Shown piece by piece: positions 8,890-17,156 of a stretch of 64,000 nucleotides of DNA. Position 1 is the first letter of the stretch, and every line of letters starts with the position of its first letter. The notes beneath the pieces were generated by a model. The model was not told where the DNA came from and ran no database searches. It saw nothing but the letters and a program-made list of their open reading frames with translations. The position numbers were made by a program, and so were the translations under genes. Source of the stretch: Verrucomicrobiaceae bacterium (GTDB taxonomy: Bacteria; Verrucomicrobiota; Verrucomicrobiia; Verrucomicrobiales; Verrucomicrobiaceae); contig CANGYJ010000006.1 of NCBI GenBank assembly GCA_947458455.1, positions 1-64,000 on the forward strand. Reading direction: 5' to 3'.

Positions 8890-9020
8890 AAATCGGCCTG
8901 CGAGGTTAGCTGTCGGGCTGGTCCTTGGAAGTGGACTGGTCAGCGGTTACCCGCCTTCCCTCGCCCCGCCCTGCGTCTTTCGACTCAGGGAGTTTGGGTC
9001 CCCCGTGCCAGCGCTCAGGA
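8890..9020 (-). promoter_or_regulatory. Putative cyclic-di-AMP (ydaO/yuaA) riboswitch aptamer
   Basis: Read on the minus strand, the leader contains in order GGCACGGGGGACCCAAAC, GGCGGGGCGAGGG, GGCGGGUAACCGC and finally CCCGACAGCUAACCUCGCAG (complement of about 8900-8919). The last block closely matches the strongly conserved 3' core of the ydaO/yuaA class as I remember it, and the earlier GGGGGACCCA and GGGUAACC blocks are in the expected order. The class binds c-di-AMP and usually turns genes off. About 75 bases separate it from the ATG at 8814, including a hairpin at 8826-8849 (GGTTT/AAACC outer and CTGTT/AACAG inner stems) that could serve as the expression platform. I could not run a covariance search. 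Confidence 0.72.
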
Positions 9021-9124
9021 AGGAGCACCGACTTCGGCTGCGGCGCTATTGACGCATGGTGCATGCCTTTTGTCAAAGCGCTCGATACGCGGCGAATGAA
9101 CATCGCGGCAATGTGGTGCTGATT

Positions 9125-10018
9125 TCAATCCATCTTGTTTTGAAACGTCCACGCCAGGATGCGGCTCTTCTTCTGCCCCTGCGCCATCTCGATGACTCGA
9201 ACCTCCGCCACGTTCACCTTGTTCAGCGATTGCTGGAGCTTGGGCAGATGCTCGCTCTTGGAAACGAGTGTGGTGAACCATCCACAGGCATGCGCATGGT
9301 CCAAACTCTCGCCAATCATGCGGCGAATGAATGCCAACTCACCGCCCTCACACCACAACTCGTGGGATTTGCCAGCGAAGTTCAATGCCTGCTTCTTCAC
9401 GCCAAGGTGTCGCAATTTCCGCTGACTGCCAGCAGCCGCTTCGCCAGCCGAGGCATGAAAGGGCGGATTGCACATCGTGAGATCAAAATGCTCTCCCGGC
9501 TGGATGATGCCATGAAAGCAATGCGCGGAGGATGTTTGCAGACGGCACTCGATCAGGCTCGAGACGCCAGTATTTGCCATGACCATCTTCCCAACCCAGC
9601 GAAACGCGATCTCGTCCAATTCGCTAGCGACAAAGCTCCAACCATACTCACATGCACCGAGCAGCGGATAGATGCCGTTCGCTCCGGTGCCGATGTCCAG
9701 CACACGGACGGAAGGTCCACGACGAAGGTGAATGAGATCCGCCAAATGATGCAGGTAATCACTGCGCCCCGGGATCGGCGGGCAGAGATAGCCTTGGGGG
9801 ATGTCCCAATGCGGCAAAGCATAGGCTTGGCGCAGCAGCGCTTGATTCAGCGCCTTCACCGCCAGTGGGTCCGCATAATCGATGGAGTCATCGCCATAGG
9901 CATTCGGCTTTACAAAGCCCTTCAACGCCGAACTGACGGCGATGAGGGCCGGAAAATCGTAACCCTCGCGAAAACGATTCCGCGGATGCATGCCTGCCTT
10001 GGTGGACTCATTCTTCAT
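9125..10018 (-). CDS. rlmF: 23S rRNA (adenine(1618)-N(6))-methyltransferase RlmF
   Basis: RlmF methylates N6 of A1618 in 23S rRNA using S-adenosylmethionine. The 297 residues match the family's usual size. Visible hallmarks are the N-terminal MHPRNRFREGYDFPAL, the SAM-binding VLDIGTGANGIYPLLG and the catalytic NPPF in LTMCNPPFHAS. The ATG at 10016-10018 overlaps the stop of the upstream 90-residue ORF by four bases (ATGA), so the two are probably translationally coupled. Confidence 0.92.
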   Translation of the reverse strand: MKNESTKAGMHPRNRFREGYDFPALIAVSSALKGFVKPNAYGDDSIDYADPLAVKALNQALLRQAYALPHWDIPQGYLCPPIPGRSDYLHHLADLIHLRRGPSVRVLDIGTGANGIYPLLGACEYGWSFVASELDEIAFRWVGKMVMANTGVSSLIECRLQTSSAHCFHGIIQPGEHFDLTMCNPPFHASAGEAAAGSQRKLRHLGVKKQALNFAGKSHELWCEGGELAFIRRMIGESLDHAHACGWFTTLVSKSEHLPKLQQSLNKVNVAEVRVIEMAQGQKKSRILAWTFQNKMD

Positions 10019-10287
10019 CGGCGACCTCCTCCCGGCGGCGGGCGGCCTTCACCGAAGTATTTCTCGCTGCGGTAGCGCAGCCACACCCGCAGCACCTGAG
10101 GCACCTTTTCACGCTCAGCAGGAGTGAGTGTCTCATAAAGCTCCATCGCTTTCTCACGCTCGGCACGGCAGGCGGCGTTGTTATGAGCGTCCCAGCGACT
10201 GCGTGCCAGGCGGATGCGACGGCAGACCTCCTTGATCAAAGCGGCTCCGGCGAGCGGCTTGGCATCGGGTTTCTTCTTCGCAGGCAT
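10015..10287 (-). CDS. Small conserved-looking basic protein, unknown function
   Basis: This is a 90-residue, strongly basic protein (MPAKKKPDAKPL start). Its predicted helical middle is rich in Arg and Glu (KEVCRRIRLARSRWD, AEREKAMELYETLTPAEREKVP), and the tail is Gly/Pro/Arg-rich. I do not recognise a named domain. It is likely real because its stop overlaps the rlmF start by four bases and it follows fcl by 9 bases on the same strand, giving an fcl-orf-rlmF run. The basic character would allow nucleic-acid or ribosome binding, but that is only a guess. Confidence 0.6.
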   Translation of the reverse strand: MPAKKKPDAKPLAGAALIKEVCRRIRLARSRWDAHNNAACRAEREKAMELYETLTPAEREKVPQVLRVWLRYRSEKYFGEGRPPPGGGRR

Positions 10288-10296
10288 CGGTGGGGA

Positions 10297-11241
10297 TCAA
10301 ACGCGGGCCGTGGCGCGGTTCTCCAAGAACCAGCGATAGGTTTTTTCCACACCTTCACGAAAATGAGTGCTCGCTTTCCAACCGAGATTCGAGAGGCGGC
10401 TCACATCGAGCAGGCGTCGCGGATTGCCATCGGGCTGATGGGTATCCCAGCGGATCTCGCCGGTGTAGCCGATGATGCCACGAATGGCCTCCGCCGCCTC
10501 GCGAATGCTGATTTCGGCACCCGTGCCGATATTCACGATGTCCGCGCCGCTGTAGTGATCGAGCAGGAAGGCGCAGGCCTCCGCGAGGTCATCGACGAAA
10601 AGGAATTCACGCGTCGGCTTGCCGCTGCCCCAGAGGGTGACCCAGGGTGCGTTGGTCAGCTTCGCCTCATGAAAGCGGCGGATGAGCGATGGCAGCACAT
10701 GGCTGTGCTCAGGATCGAAGTTATCGAAAGGGCCGTAAAGGTTCGCCGGCATGCCGCAGATGAAGTCTTTGCCATGCTGATGGCGGTAACCCTGGCAGAG
10801 CTTGATGCCGGCGATCTTCGCCACGCCATACGGCGCATTCGTTTCCTCCATCGGTCCCGTCATGAGGCTGTCCTCACGGATCGGCATCTCGACGACTTTC
10901 GGGTAGATGCAGGTGCTGCCGAGAAAGAGCAGCTTCTTCACGTCAAAGCGATGCGAGGCGGAAAGCACCGCGTTCTGGATTTGGAGGTTGTTCAGCAGGA
11001 AATCGACCGGGTGCGTGTAGCTGGCCTTGATGCCGCCCACCGTGGCGGCGGCGAGGATGACGTATTCGGGCCTCTCGGCGGCAAAAAGGGCATCCGTGGC
11101 CTGCGGGTCACGCAGATCCAGCTCCGCTTTCGTGCGGGTGATGATCTGCCACTCGGGTTTGCCCGAGTAGAGTTTCATCAGCGCACGACCGACGAGACCA
11201 TTGTGACCAGAGATGAAGATTTTTTTGCCGTTGGAAGACAT
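10297..11241 (-). CDS. fcl: GDP-L-fucose synthase (GDP-4-keto-6-deoxymannose epimerase/reductase)
   Basis: The enzyme converts GDP-4-keto-6-deoxy-D-mannose to GDP-L-fucose with NADPH, supplying fucose for surface polysaccharide. The 314-residue extended-SDR protein shows the NAD(P) motif GHNGLVG near the N-terminus, LGSTCIYPK, the catalytic pair in YGVAKIAG and REFLFVDDLAEAC near the end. All are characteristic of the WcaG/Fcl family. The frame opens upstream to 11328, but the ATG at 11239-11241 (MSSNGKKIFISG) is the natural start. No gmd gene is adjacent, so the substrate-forming dehydratase must be encoded elsewhere. Confidence 0.93.
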   Translation of the reverse strand: MSSNGKKIFISGHNGLVGRALMKLYSGKPEWQIITRTKAELDLRDPQATDALFAAERPEYVILAAATVGGIKASYTHPVDFLLNNLQIQNAVLSASHRFDVKKLLFLGSTCIYPKVVEMPIREDSLMTGPMEETNAPYGVAKIAGIKLCQGYRHQHGKDFICGMPANLYGPFDNFDPEHSHVLPSLIRRFHEAKLTNAPWVTLWGSGKPTREFLFVDDLAEACAFLLDHYSGADIVNIGTGAEISIREAAEAIRGIIGYTGEIRWDTHQPDGNPRRLLDVSRLSNLGWKASTHFREGVEKTYRWFLENRATARV

Positions 11242-11319
11242 CCCCGGCTGATAGCTGACGGCATGACGATGTCTAGCCGTGTTTGAAAACCTGTTCGAGC
11301 CCGGTGGAATCCCGGCAAC

Positions 11320-11551
11320 TCCCCTCACCTAACCTCTCCCCGCATCACGTCATTCAGATCATCGTAAACTCTTGGCGGGGAGAGGGACCAGAAAGTGTGC
11401 CCCCTCTACCCGGCGAGGAGTTATCAAATGGTTTTGTCTTGCTACGGGGAGAGTGCTGGGGTGAGGGTGATGCCGAGTTTTCGAACACCAGTCGGTTCGT
11501 AGCCGGGGCATTCTTGCCCCGTGAGTTTGGGGGCCAGGAATGCCCCCCCCC
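11320..11551. repeat. Cluster of palindromic intergenic repeats
   Basis: The 310-base gap between fcl and the PfkB pseudogene holds no gene. It carries a copy of the CCCCTCACCTAACCTCTCCCCGC...GCGGGGAGAGGGA element (11320-11388) and a partial second copy in the opposite sense (about 11444-11470, CGGGGAGAGTGCTGGGGTGAGGG). Two perfect hairpins follow: CGGGGCA-TTCT-TGCCCCG at 11504-11521 and GGGGGC...GCCCCC at 11529-11547. The last hairpin falls just after the PfkB stop on the minus strand and would suit a terminator, though no T-run follows. Confidence 0.7.
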
Positions 11552-12547
11552 TTAGCCGAGTTGGCGCATCAGCTCCATACACTCCGCCACCGGGCGCAGG
11601 CCCTGCGAAGGTGGGGGATGGGCCAAACACGCCGCAGCACTGCAAACGGCGAGCCACAGACGCTCCGCGATGGGCCATTCCTCGTGTACACCATGCAGAT
11701 AACCAGCTGCAAAGGCATCCCCTGCCCCGGTGGAACCGGCGATGAAACCCGGTGGCAGTTGGAGTGAAGCCTGATGATGCACCGCGCCGCTTTTCTCCGC
11801 CACGACAGCACCCGCCTCGAAGTGAATGATCACATCACGACGCACCCCACGCTCCAGCAGCTTCTTCGCGGCGGCCTGCATGCGGCGGATGTCCTAGTGT
11901 GCCGATTTGAGGTCCTCCACCACCTTCCCGGCTTCGATTTCGTTCACAATCAAATAGTCTGTGAAGGGCAGTGAAGCCTCCGTGATGAGCCGGAAGAGAT
12001 CATTTTCCGAACTGACGAGATCCACACTCGTGAGCAAGCCCGCCGCTTTGGCTGCCTCCAGCACGCGAGAAGCCACGGTGCGGTCATCTTCGAGCATTCG
12101 ATCCATCTCGCTCAGCAACATGAGATAGCCGAGGTGGAAGATTTTCGCCTGCGTGCGGCTAAAATCGAAGTGTGAAGCTCCGCGGATGGCATTCGCGCCA
12201 AGTTGATGGAAAAACGTGCGCCTTCCCGTGCCCTTCACCGTCATCGCATCCGTGTAACTCGTCGGCGCGGCCTCGGTTTGATGCAGTTGCGTCGTGTCGA
12301 TACCTGCGGCGGCGCAGTCGCGCATGATCCAGTCGCTATTCGCATCCTGACCCACGAGTCCAGCGGCCTCCAGAGGATAGTCCACCTGCATCGCCGCGAG
12401 GTCTTTGAGCACATTGTAAGGTCCGCCGCCATTCGATGACGCCTCGCTCTGGATAAACGCCAGCATGTCGTGCTCCGGGTAGCGGTCGATGAGCTTGACG
12501 TGGTCGATGATGAAATTTCCTCCCGCGAGGATGCCGGTGCGAGTCAT
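11552..12547 (-). pseudogene. PfkB-family carbohydrate kinase, interrupted by an in-frame TAG
   Basis: Two pieces in one frame rebuild a ribokinase/PfkB-type sugar kinase of about 331 residues. The N-terminal piece (from 12547) has LAGGNFIIDHV and the substrate-binding ASSNGGGPYNVLKDLA. The C-terminal piece has the family signature GSTGAGDAFAAGY with the catalytic Asp. The break is a TAG at 11894-11896 in the context LKSAH-stop-DIRRMQAAAKKLLERGV. No frameshift is needed, so one base change accounts for it. Each half alone would lack either the lid and sugar site or the ATP and catalytic site. The substrate class cannot be told. The gene starts 6 bases after the stop of the upstream secreted-protein gene. 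Confidence 0.85.
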
Positions 12548-12553
12548 GGGTGA

Positions 12554-14461
12554 TCAGTCTTTGATACGCTCGTAGGTGCCCGATGATTCGTTGATCACCG
12601 TGCCATCATCTTTGAGCTGGCGAGATTTCCACTCAATGCGGTCGGGCGTGACGAAGGTGCGGACGCCGTCGGCCTTCATATTCGGCCCAGAGCCGAGGCT
12701 ACCTTTCCAAGTGTAGCTTTGTTTGGCGGCATCCCAGGTTCCGCGAGAGGGAGCGTTCCCCAAAAGGCCACCCTGGCTGATCTCGACGTAGTCCCGCGTG
12801 GCCGAATCATAGGTGAGGTGGTGAATCGGCATCATTTTGAAATGGGGCACGGTGGGTGCATTCGCTTTCAGAGTGCCCTGCTGCGGCGGAAAAAAACCAC
12901 GCCAAAGACTCGCACCATCGGCCGACCAAAAGTAGCGAATCGTTTGCTTCACAGGTTCACCCAGCTTGCCGGAGGCATCGTGCTTCCTCATTGACCATTG
13001 GCCGATCAGGGACTCCAGCGCCTTCATTTCCGGCGTGGTGGGCTTTCCTGCCTCGGGCTGGCCGGGATGCTGGATGCAGAAGGGGAATTCATAGACCTCT
13101 CCCTGTTTCAAATGAGCCAGCGCTTGGCCGTTTTCGCTGCGCCCAATGCCAGGCTGCTTCTCGGTGAGGGTGTGCGAGTTGCCATTGTGGTATCGCAGTC
13201 CGAGCTGGATCTCATCGTCTTGAAGGCTGATGGAAATCACCTGGGCACGAAACGGCACGCAGGTGCTGAGTTCGCTGAGCTTGATTGGGGTGGCTGGCGG
13301 AAAGCCCTGCATGGGCGGCGCAAAGTTGGAGGAAGAGCCCCCGGGTGTGAAGACGGAGTAGGCAGAGGGGGGCCATGGATCCCCCTCGCCATCGTCTAGC
13401 TGCCGCACGCGGTCGTAGTGGCCGCTGGAGGTGATCTGCACCTCTCCGTTATCGGTTTGCGTGGTCGTTTTCCAATCAATGCGGTCCTCGCGGGTGAAGG
13501 TGGCGGTGTTCACTCGTTTGATGTCGTGATCATCGGCTGGCAGGATGCTGGTGAAGGTGCTTGTCTTCTCATCCCAAGTACTGCGGAGCGGTGGCAGACT
13601 GCCTTCCGCGAGACTTCCGGCCAGATAAACCTGCGCGGCTTTGTCATACTCCACGATGTTGATATCCGGCAAAGGAAGAACCTCCTCCGAGCCATCACTG
13701 AAGGTGATCTCCCGCCAGATACCGCTGCCATCAGGCCGGGCATGGCAGAGCATCGTGATCTTGGCCTTCGGATTGCCTTCGATGACGCCGCGCCATTCAC
13801 CGAGATAGCGATTCAGCACGGCGGTGGCTTCATTCTCCGGCTTGGCACGCTCCACACGCTGCTCTTTCGTCAGCAGCGCATCCTCCAGCACGGCAGGGAA
13901 CTCAAAGCTCCTTCCGCGTGAAAGAAGCTCGGCCACTTTTCGGGTGCTTTCACTCTCGAAGGAGCCCTGGAGATGCCGCAAACTCCCACCGGCCTCTTGA
14001 ATGATGATCGAGTAATGAGTTTCACTGAACCCCTGATCGAGCACGACACCACGAAAAGGCTTCTCAGCACGCAGCGATTCCAACGGCTTGCCGCTCATGC
14101 CACGGACAAGTTGGACAATCGTATCCACCCCGAGGAGTTCGATCACGATCTGCGGATAGCGGTAGCTGCGGCCTGCCTGGAGGCGTGAGACAAATCGAGT
14201 CTCCAGGGTTTCGGCCGAGCTGCTCTGCATGATCGTGCTCTCAGGCCGACCGTCGCGTAAAAATCGAAGCGTGAATGCTGTCTTCGAGCTCGTGAGCCCC
14301 CTTACGGTCACCACATGCGTGGGCTCGAGCAATGAGGAGAATAATCCAGATGCAAATAGGCCTCCCGAATGAGTCTCAATCTGCGTGAGATTGAATCCCT
14401 GTGCCGAGATCAGAGACGGCCAAAGGAGAAGGGAGGAAAGGGCAAGGCGGCGGGAGAGCAT
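12554..14461 (-). CDS. Secreted protein with two lipocalin-like (DUF1579-type) repeats, unknown function
   Basis: This is a 635-residue protein with a clear signal peptide (MLSRRLALSSLLLWPSLISAQG). The mature part holds two related halves. Each has a module starting like LGEWRGVIEGNP or LIGQWSMRKHDASG, running through TFTREDRIDWKTTTQ or TFVTPDRIEWKSRQL, and ending SSGHYDRV or SSGTYERI. This pattern is typical of beta-barrel DUF1579-like domains that measure about 150 residues each. Between them lie repeats of a smaller beta-rich unit with the phrase SLRAEKPFRG or LSTCVPFRA. Function is unknown. It precedes the broken PfkB kinase by only 6 bases, so the two were probably an operon. Confidence 0.7.
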   Translation of the reverse strand: MLSRRLALSSLLLWPSLISAQGFNLTQIETHSGGLFASGLFSSLLEPTHVVTVRGLTSSKTAFTLRFLRDGRPESTIMQSSSAETLETRFVSRLQAGRSYRYPQIVIELLGVDTIVQLVRGMSGKPLESLRAEKPFRGVVLDQGFSETHYSIIIQEAGGSLRHLQGSFESESTRKVAELLSRGRSFEFPAVLEDALLTKEQRVERAKPENEATAVLNRYLGEWRGVIEGNPKAKITMLCHARPDGSGIWREITFSDGSEEVLPLPDINIVEYDKAAQVYLAGSLAEGSLPPLRSTWDEKTSTFTSILPADDHDIKRVNTATFTREDRIDWKTTTQTDNGEVQITSSGHYDRVRQLDDGEGDPWPPSAYSVFTPGGSSSNFAPPMQGFPPATPIKLSELSTCVPFRAQVISISLQDDEIQLGLRYHNGNSHTLTEKQPGIGRSENGQALAHLKQGEVYEFPFCIQHPGQPEAGKPTTPEMKALESLIGQWSMRKHDASGKLGEPVKQTIRYFWSADGASLWRGFFPPQQGTLKANAPTVPHFKMMPIHHLTYDSATRDYVEISQGGLLGNAPSRGTWDAAKQSYTWKGSLGSGPNMKADGVRTFVTPDRIEWKSRQLKDDGTVINESSGTYERIKD

Positions 14462-14523
14462 TCGAGCAAGATGAATTCAGCGTGAGCCTACCAGACCGCA
14501 CCCGCGCTGCCCAGCCTCGATTT

Positions 14524-15303
14524 TCACCCCAGCCTCAGCGCATACCTTTCTCCATGCCGCGTGAGTTTCACGGTGGAGCCGTAGATGGCGCTGAGGTTGG
14601 TACTGGTGAGGATGTCATGCTTCGGGCCGGAGGCGAAGACGCGGCCGTCATTGAGGAGGAGGCAGTGGGTGATGGCGGGGAGGATTTCCTCGACGTGGTG
14701 GGTGACCATGACGAGCGAAGGGCTCTTCGGCCGGGCGGCGAGAGTTTGCATCCATTGGAGGTAATGCTCACGGGCGACGGGATCGAGACCGGCGCAGGGT
14801 TCGTCGAGGATGAGCACTTTAAATTTTGCCATGAGAGCACGGCAGATGAGCACTTTTTGCTTCTCACCTTGGGAGAGGGGTCCCCAGAAGGCATCGCGGA
14901 GGTAATCGCAGCCGACTTGCTTGAGCAGCTTCGCGGCTTCGCGGAAGACGGCGGGGCCGGGGAGGTCGATGAGGTTCAATTTGGCATCGCGACCGCTGGC
15001 GATGACATCGAGCACGGGCTCACCGCTTTCGAGGTAGGTGGTGAGGGTGTTCGTGACGAGACCGACGCGGCGGCGAACTTCACGCCAGTCGTCATCGCCG
15101 AAGACGCTGTCGCCGATGCGCATGGTGCCATCGGTGGCGCTGTCGTAGCCGGTGATAAGATTGATGAGGGAGGTCTTCCCGCAGCCATTGGGGCCGAGGA
15201 TGCACCAGTGCTGGCCGGGATCGACCCGCCAGGAGATGCCTTTGAGGATGGGACGACCGCGACGGAAGGTGAGATCGGTGACTTGGAGAACGGGGGAGGA
15301 CAT
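14524..15303 (-). CDS. ABC transporter ATP-binding protein without visible permease
   Basis: This is a 259-residue ATPase subunit with Walker A GPNGCGKTS, the Q-loop region, signature LSQGEKQK, Walker B VLILDEP and the switch His in VMVTHHVEEI. The pattern GPLSQGEKQKVLICRALMAKF together with HHVEEILPAITH resembles ModF/YlmA-type ATPases rather than classical importers. No permease or binding protein is adjacent, so it may serve a partner encoded elsewhere or act outside transport. It ends 62 bases before the start of the secreted-protein gene on the same strand. Confidence 0.87.
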   Translation of the reverse strand: MSSPVLQVTDLTFRRGRPILKGISWRVDPGQHWCILGPNGCGKTSLINLITGYDSATDGTMRIGDSVFGDDDWREVRRRVGLVTNTLTTYLESGEPVLDVIASGRDAKLNLIDLPGPAVFREAAKLLKQVGCDYLRDAFWGPLSQGEKQKVLICRALMAKFKVLILDEPCAGLDPVAREHYLQWMQTLAARPKSPSLVMVTHHVEEILPAITHCLLLNDGRVFASGPKHDILTSTNLSAIYGSTVKLTRHGERYALRLG

Positions 15304-15324
15304 TGGGGGATGAATTTAGATCCT

Positions 15325-15476
15325 AGAAAAGGGAATGGCCGACCATGGAATACACTGAATACACGGAAAAAGAAGGAAAGTGTCTGCTTCACCAGACTCA
15401 TCCAAAAGATGAGCGAGCATGATAAGACCTGGGTCTGATCTTTCCGTTTATTCCGAGTTTTCCGTGGTTCCCCATT
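15325..15476. repeat. Inverted-repeat intergenic element (CCACGGAATACACGG-like)
   Basis: The left arm near 15343-15368 (CCATGGAATACACTGAATAC then ACGGAAA) and the right arm near 15441-15468 (TTTCCGTTTATTCCGAGTTT then TCCGTGG) are imperfect reverse complements around a loop of about 70 bases. Similar words (ACCACGGAAGACACGGAACA) occur in the purH-brxA gap. The element fills the space between the ABC ATPase and the oxidoreductase. No gene is visible. Confidence 0.6.
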
Positions 15477-15483
15477 TATGGAT

Positions 15484-16497
15484 TTAGAAGCCTTCGAGGA
15501 CGATCTTGCCGCGTGATTGGCCGCTCTCGATGAGGGACTGGGCTTTTTTGAGGTTCTCGGCGCAGATTTTTCCAAAGTGATCGGCGAAGGTGGTGCGGAT
15601 GACGCCGGCATCGACGAGGGCCGAGACCTCATTGAGCAGGTGATGCTGCGCGATCATGTCCGGCGTCTGAAACATGCTGCGGGTGAACATCAACTCCCAG
15701 TGCAGGGCGATGCTTTTCTTCTTCAAGAGCTTCACGTCGATGCTGGGCGGGTCGTCGATGAGACAGAGGTGACCTTGCGGAGCGAGCGACTCGACGATCT
15801 GCTCCCAGTGCTTGTCCGTCTGCGTGAGTGCCGCCACATGCGTGACCTGCGGAAGGCCGAGGCGCTTCAGCTCGGCGGAGAGCGGCTGAGAGTGGTCGAT
15901 GACATGATGAGCGCCGTTTTGCAGCGCCCAATCGCGAGACTCTGGCCTCGCCGCCGTGCCGATGACGGTCAGCGCGGTCAGTCGAGAGGCGAGCTGGGTT
16001 AAAATGGAGCCCACACCACCGGCCGCGCCGATGATGAGAAGGCTCTGGCCTTGCGGGTGCTTGCCGGGAGCGATGCAGAGACGTTCAAAGAGCATCTCCC
16101 AGGCGGTGATGCTCGTCAGCGGCAGGGCGGCGGCTTGAGCAAAACTGAGCGAACGCGGTTTTTTCCCCACGATGCGCTCATCGACGAGATGAAGCTCCGA
16201 ATTGCAGCCAGGCCGTGTCACATCGCCCGCATACCAAACCTCGTCGCCCGGCTTGAAGAGCGTGCAGTCAGGACCGGTGGCCTTCACGACACCTGCGGCG
16301 TCCCAGCCGAGAATGGCCGTCAACCCGGCGGCTGGCTGCGCACGCAGGCGCACCTTTCCATCCACCGGATTCACCGCGATGGCACGAATCTCGACGAGCA
16401 GATCCCGCCCCGAAGGCACGGGATCAGGCGCGATGAAATCAAACAACGATTCCGCTTCGGTGAGCGGCAGGGATTGGCGATAGCCGACGGCTTTCAT
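15484..16497 (-). CDS. Zinc-type alcohol dehydrogenase-like / quinone oxidoreductase (MDR superfamily)
   Basis: This is a 337-residue medium-chain dehydrogenase/reductase with GWDAAGVVKATGPDCTLFKPGDEV (GroES-like domain) and IIGAAGGVGSILTQLA (NADPH-binding Rossmann motif). The Cys/His ligands of catalytic zinc enzymes are absent, which fits the zinc-free quinone-oxidoreductase branch often named zinc-binding alcohol dehydrogenase family protein (YbdR/ZADH2-like). It probably reduces a quinone or enone using NADPH. I chose the ATG at 16495-16497 (MKAVGYRQSL) because homology begins there. The gene stands alone between an inverted repeat and a topoisomerase-type fragment. Confidence 0.88.
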   Translation of the reverse strand: MKAVGYRQSLPLTEAESLFDFIAPDPVPSGRDLLVEIRAIAVNPVDGKVRLRAQPAAGLTAILGWDAAGVVKATGPDCTLFKPGDEVWYAGDVTRPGCNSELHLVDERIVGKKPRSLSFAQAAALPLTSITAWEMLFERLCIAPGKHPQGQSLLIIGAAGGVGSILTQLASRLTALTVIGTAARPESRDWALQNGAHHVIDHSQPLSAELKRLGLPQVTHVAALTQTDKHWEQIVESLAPQGHLCLIDDPPSIDVKLLKKKSIALHWELMFTRSMFQTPDMIAQHHLLNEVSALVDAGVIRTTFADHFGKICAENLKKAQSLIESGQSRGKIVLEGF

Positions 16498-16539
16498 GCG
16501 TGGAGATACTGCGGGCCTCGAAGCCTGCAAGCCCCCAGG

Positions 16540-16686
16540 TCATTTCTCCTCCAGCGGCACCGCTCCTTTGCACTCCGGGTAGCCCGTGCAGCCCCAGAAC
16601 GGCGTGCCTGCATTTTTGCCCTGCTTGGCGGTGCGGAGCTTCATGAGCTTTCCAGACAGGGGACAGTGCGAGAAGTTTTGTTCAGA
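16540..16686 (-). pseudogene. Fragment: C-terminal topoisomerase-type C4 zinc finger
   Basis: On the minus strand the frame bounded by a TAG at 16687-16689 and the TGA at 16540-16542 encodes the run CPLSGKLMKLRTAKQGKNAG followed by PFWGCTGYPECKG. This is the CPxCG...FWGCxxYPxCxG pattern of C4 zinc fingers found at the ends of type IA topoisomerases, some helicases and restriction-type nucleases. The first Cys pair is degenerate (CPLSG). Only about 48 codons remain and no upstream body is present, so this is a leftover of a larger gene. Confidence 0.65.
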
Positions 16687-16838
16687 CTAATCGGAACGTT
16701 CTTAACTTCCCAGAGCTCTGCATACGGCCTTAAAGAGCTACGCCTCGCTCCTGGAGTTTTTTGAGCGATGGCGATCTGAGCCTCAGCCTCGCTAATCGTT
16801 TGCCACAGTTGATCTTTTTTGAGAACCGATTAGCATGA

Positions 16839-17156
16839 ATGATGATCTACTCGCCTGAAGAAATTGAAGCTCAGGCCAAATTGATGGCCGAAGAAGCTCA
16901 TTTGAATGACCCTGACATACGCACGATATACTTTTTCAAAGCTGATGAAGAAGTAAGGCTGCTAGAAGTGACTCCTTCTGTTCCCAAGAGTGGAGAAATG
17001 GATGTTTTCTACTTCCGACCTGCTCCGAAATACGGGATGCCTGCGCCCTCTGGAGTCGCAATGGTGCGACCTGAAGAATTGCACTCGCTCAGCCTTCCCA
17101 AAGGCTGGGGAACCTTGGAACAGGCCAAAACCATTCTTAGCAATGGCCGTGCATGA
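16839..17156 (+). CDS. Small conserved hypothetical protein paired with HEPN-like gene
   Basis: This is a 105-residue acidic protein. The N-terminus is helical (SPEEIEAQAKLMAEEAHL), followed by a beta-rich core: TIYFFKADEEVRLLEVTPSV, then DVFYFRP and GVAMVRPEELHSL, with a closing KGWGTLEQAKTIL. I know no enzymatic assignment. Its TGA overlaps the start of the next gene by four bases (ATGA at 17153-17156), implying translational coupling and a joint role. The first ATG, four bases upstream in another frame, gives only a heptapeptide, so 16839 is the likely start. The pair could be a toxin-antitoxin-like unit, with this gene in the antitoxin position. Confidence 0.65.
   Translation: MMIYSPEEIEAQAKLMAEEAHLNDPDIRTIYFFKADEEVRLLEVTPSVPKSGEMDVFYFRPAPKYGMPAPSGVAMVRPEELHSLSLPKGWGTLEQAKTILSNGRA

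Noticed and set aside
11290-11320. tRNA T-arm-like word GTTCGAGCCCGG
   Set aside because: No cloverleaf can be drawn around it; the acceptor and anticodon arms are missing.
5960-12547. Genome-wide reassignment of TAG to an amino acid, suggested by two in-frame TAGs
   Set aside because: purH ends cleanly at TAG after the conserved C-terminus, and the small ORF at 8602 also uses TAG. Two local mutations are simpler.
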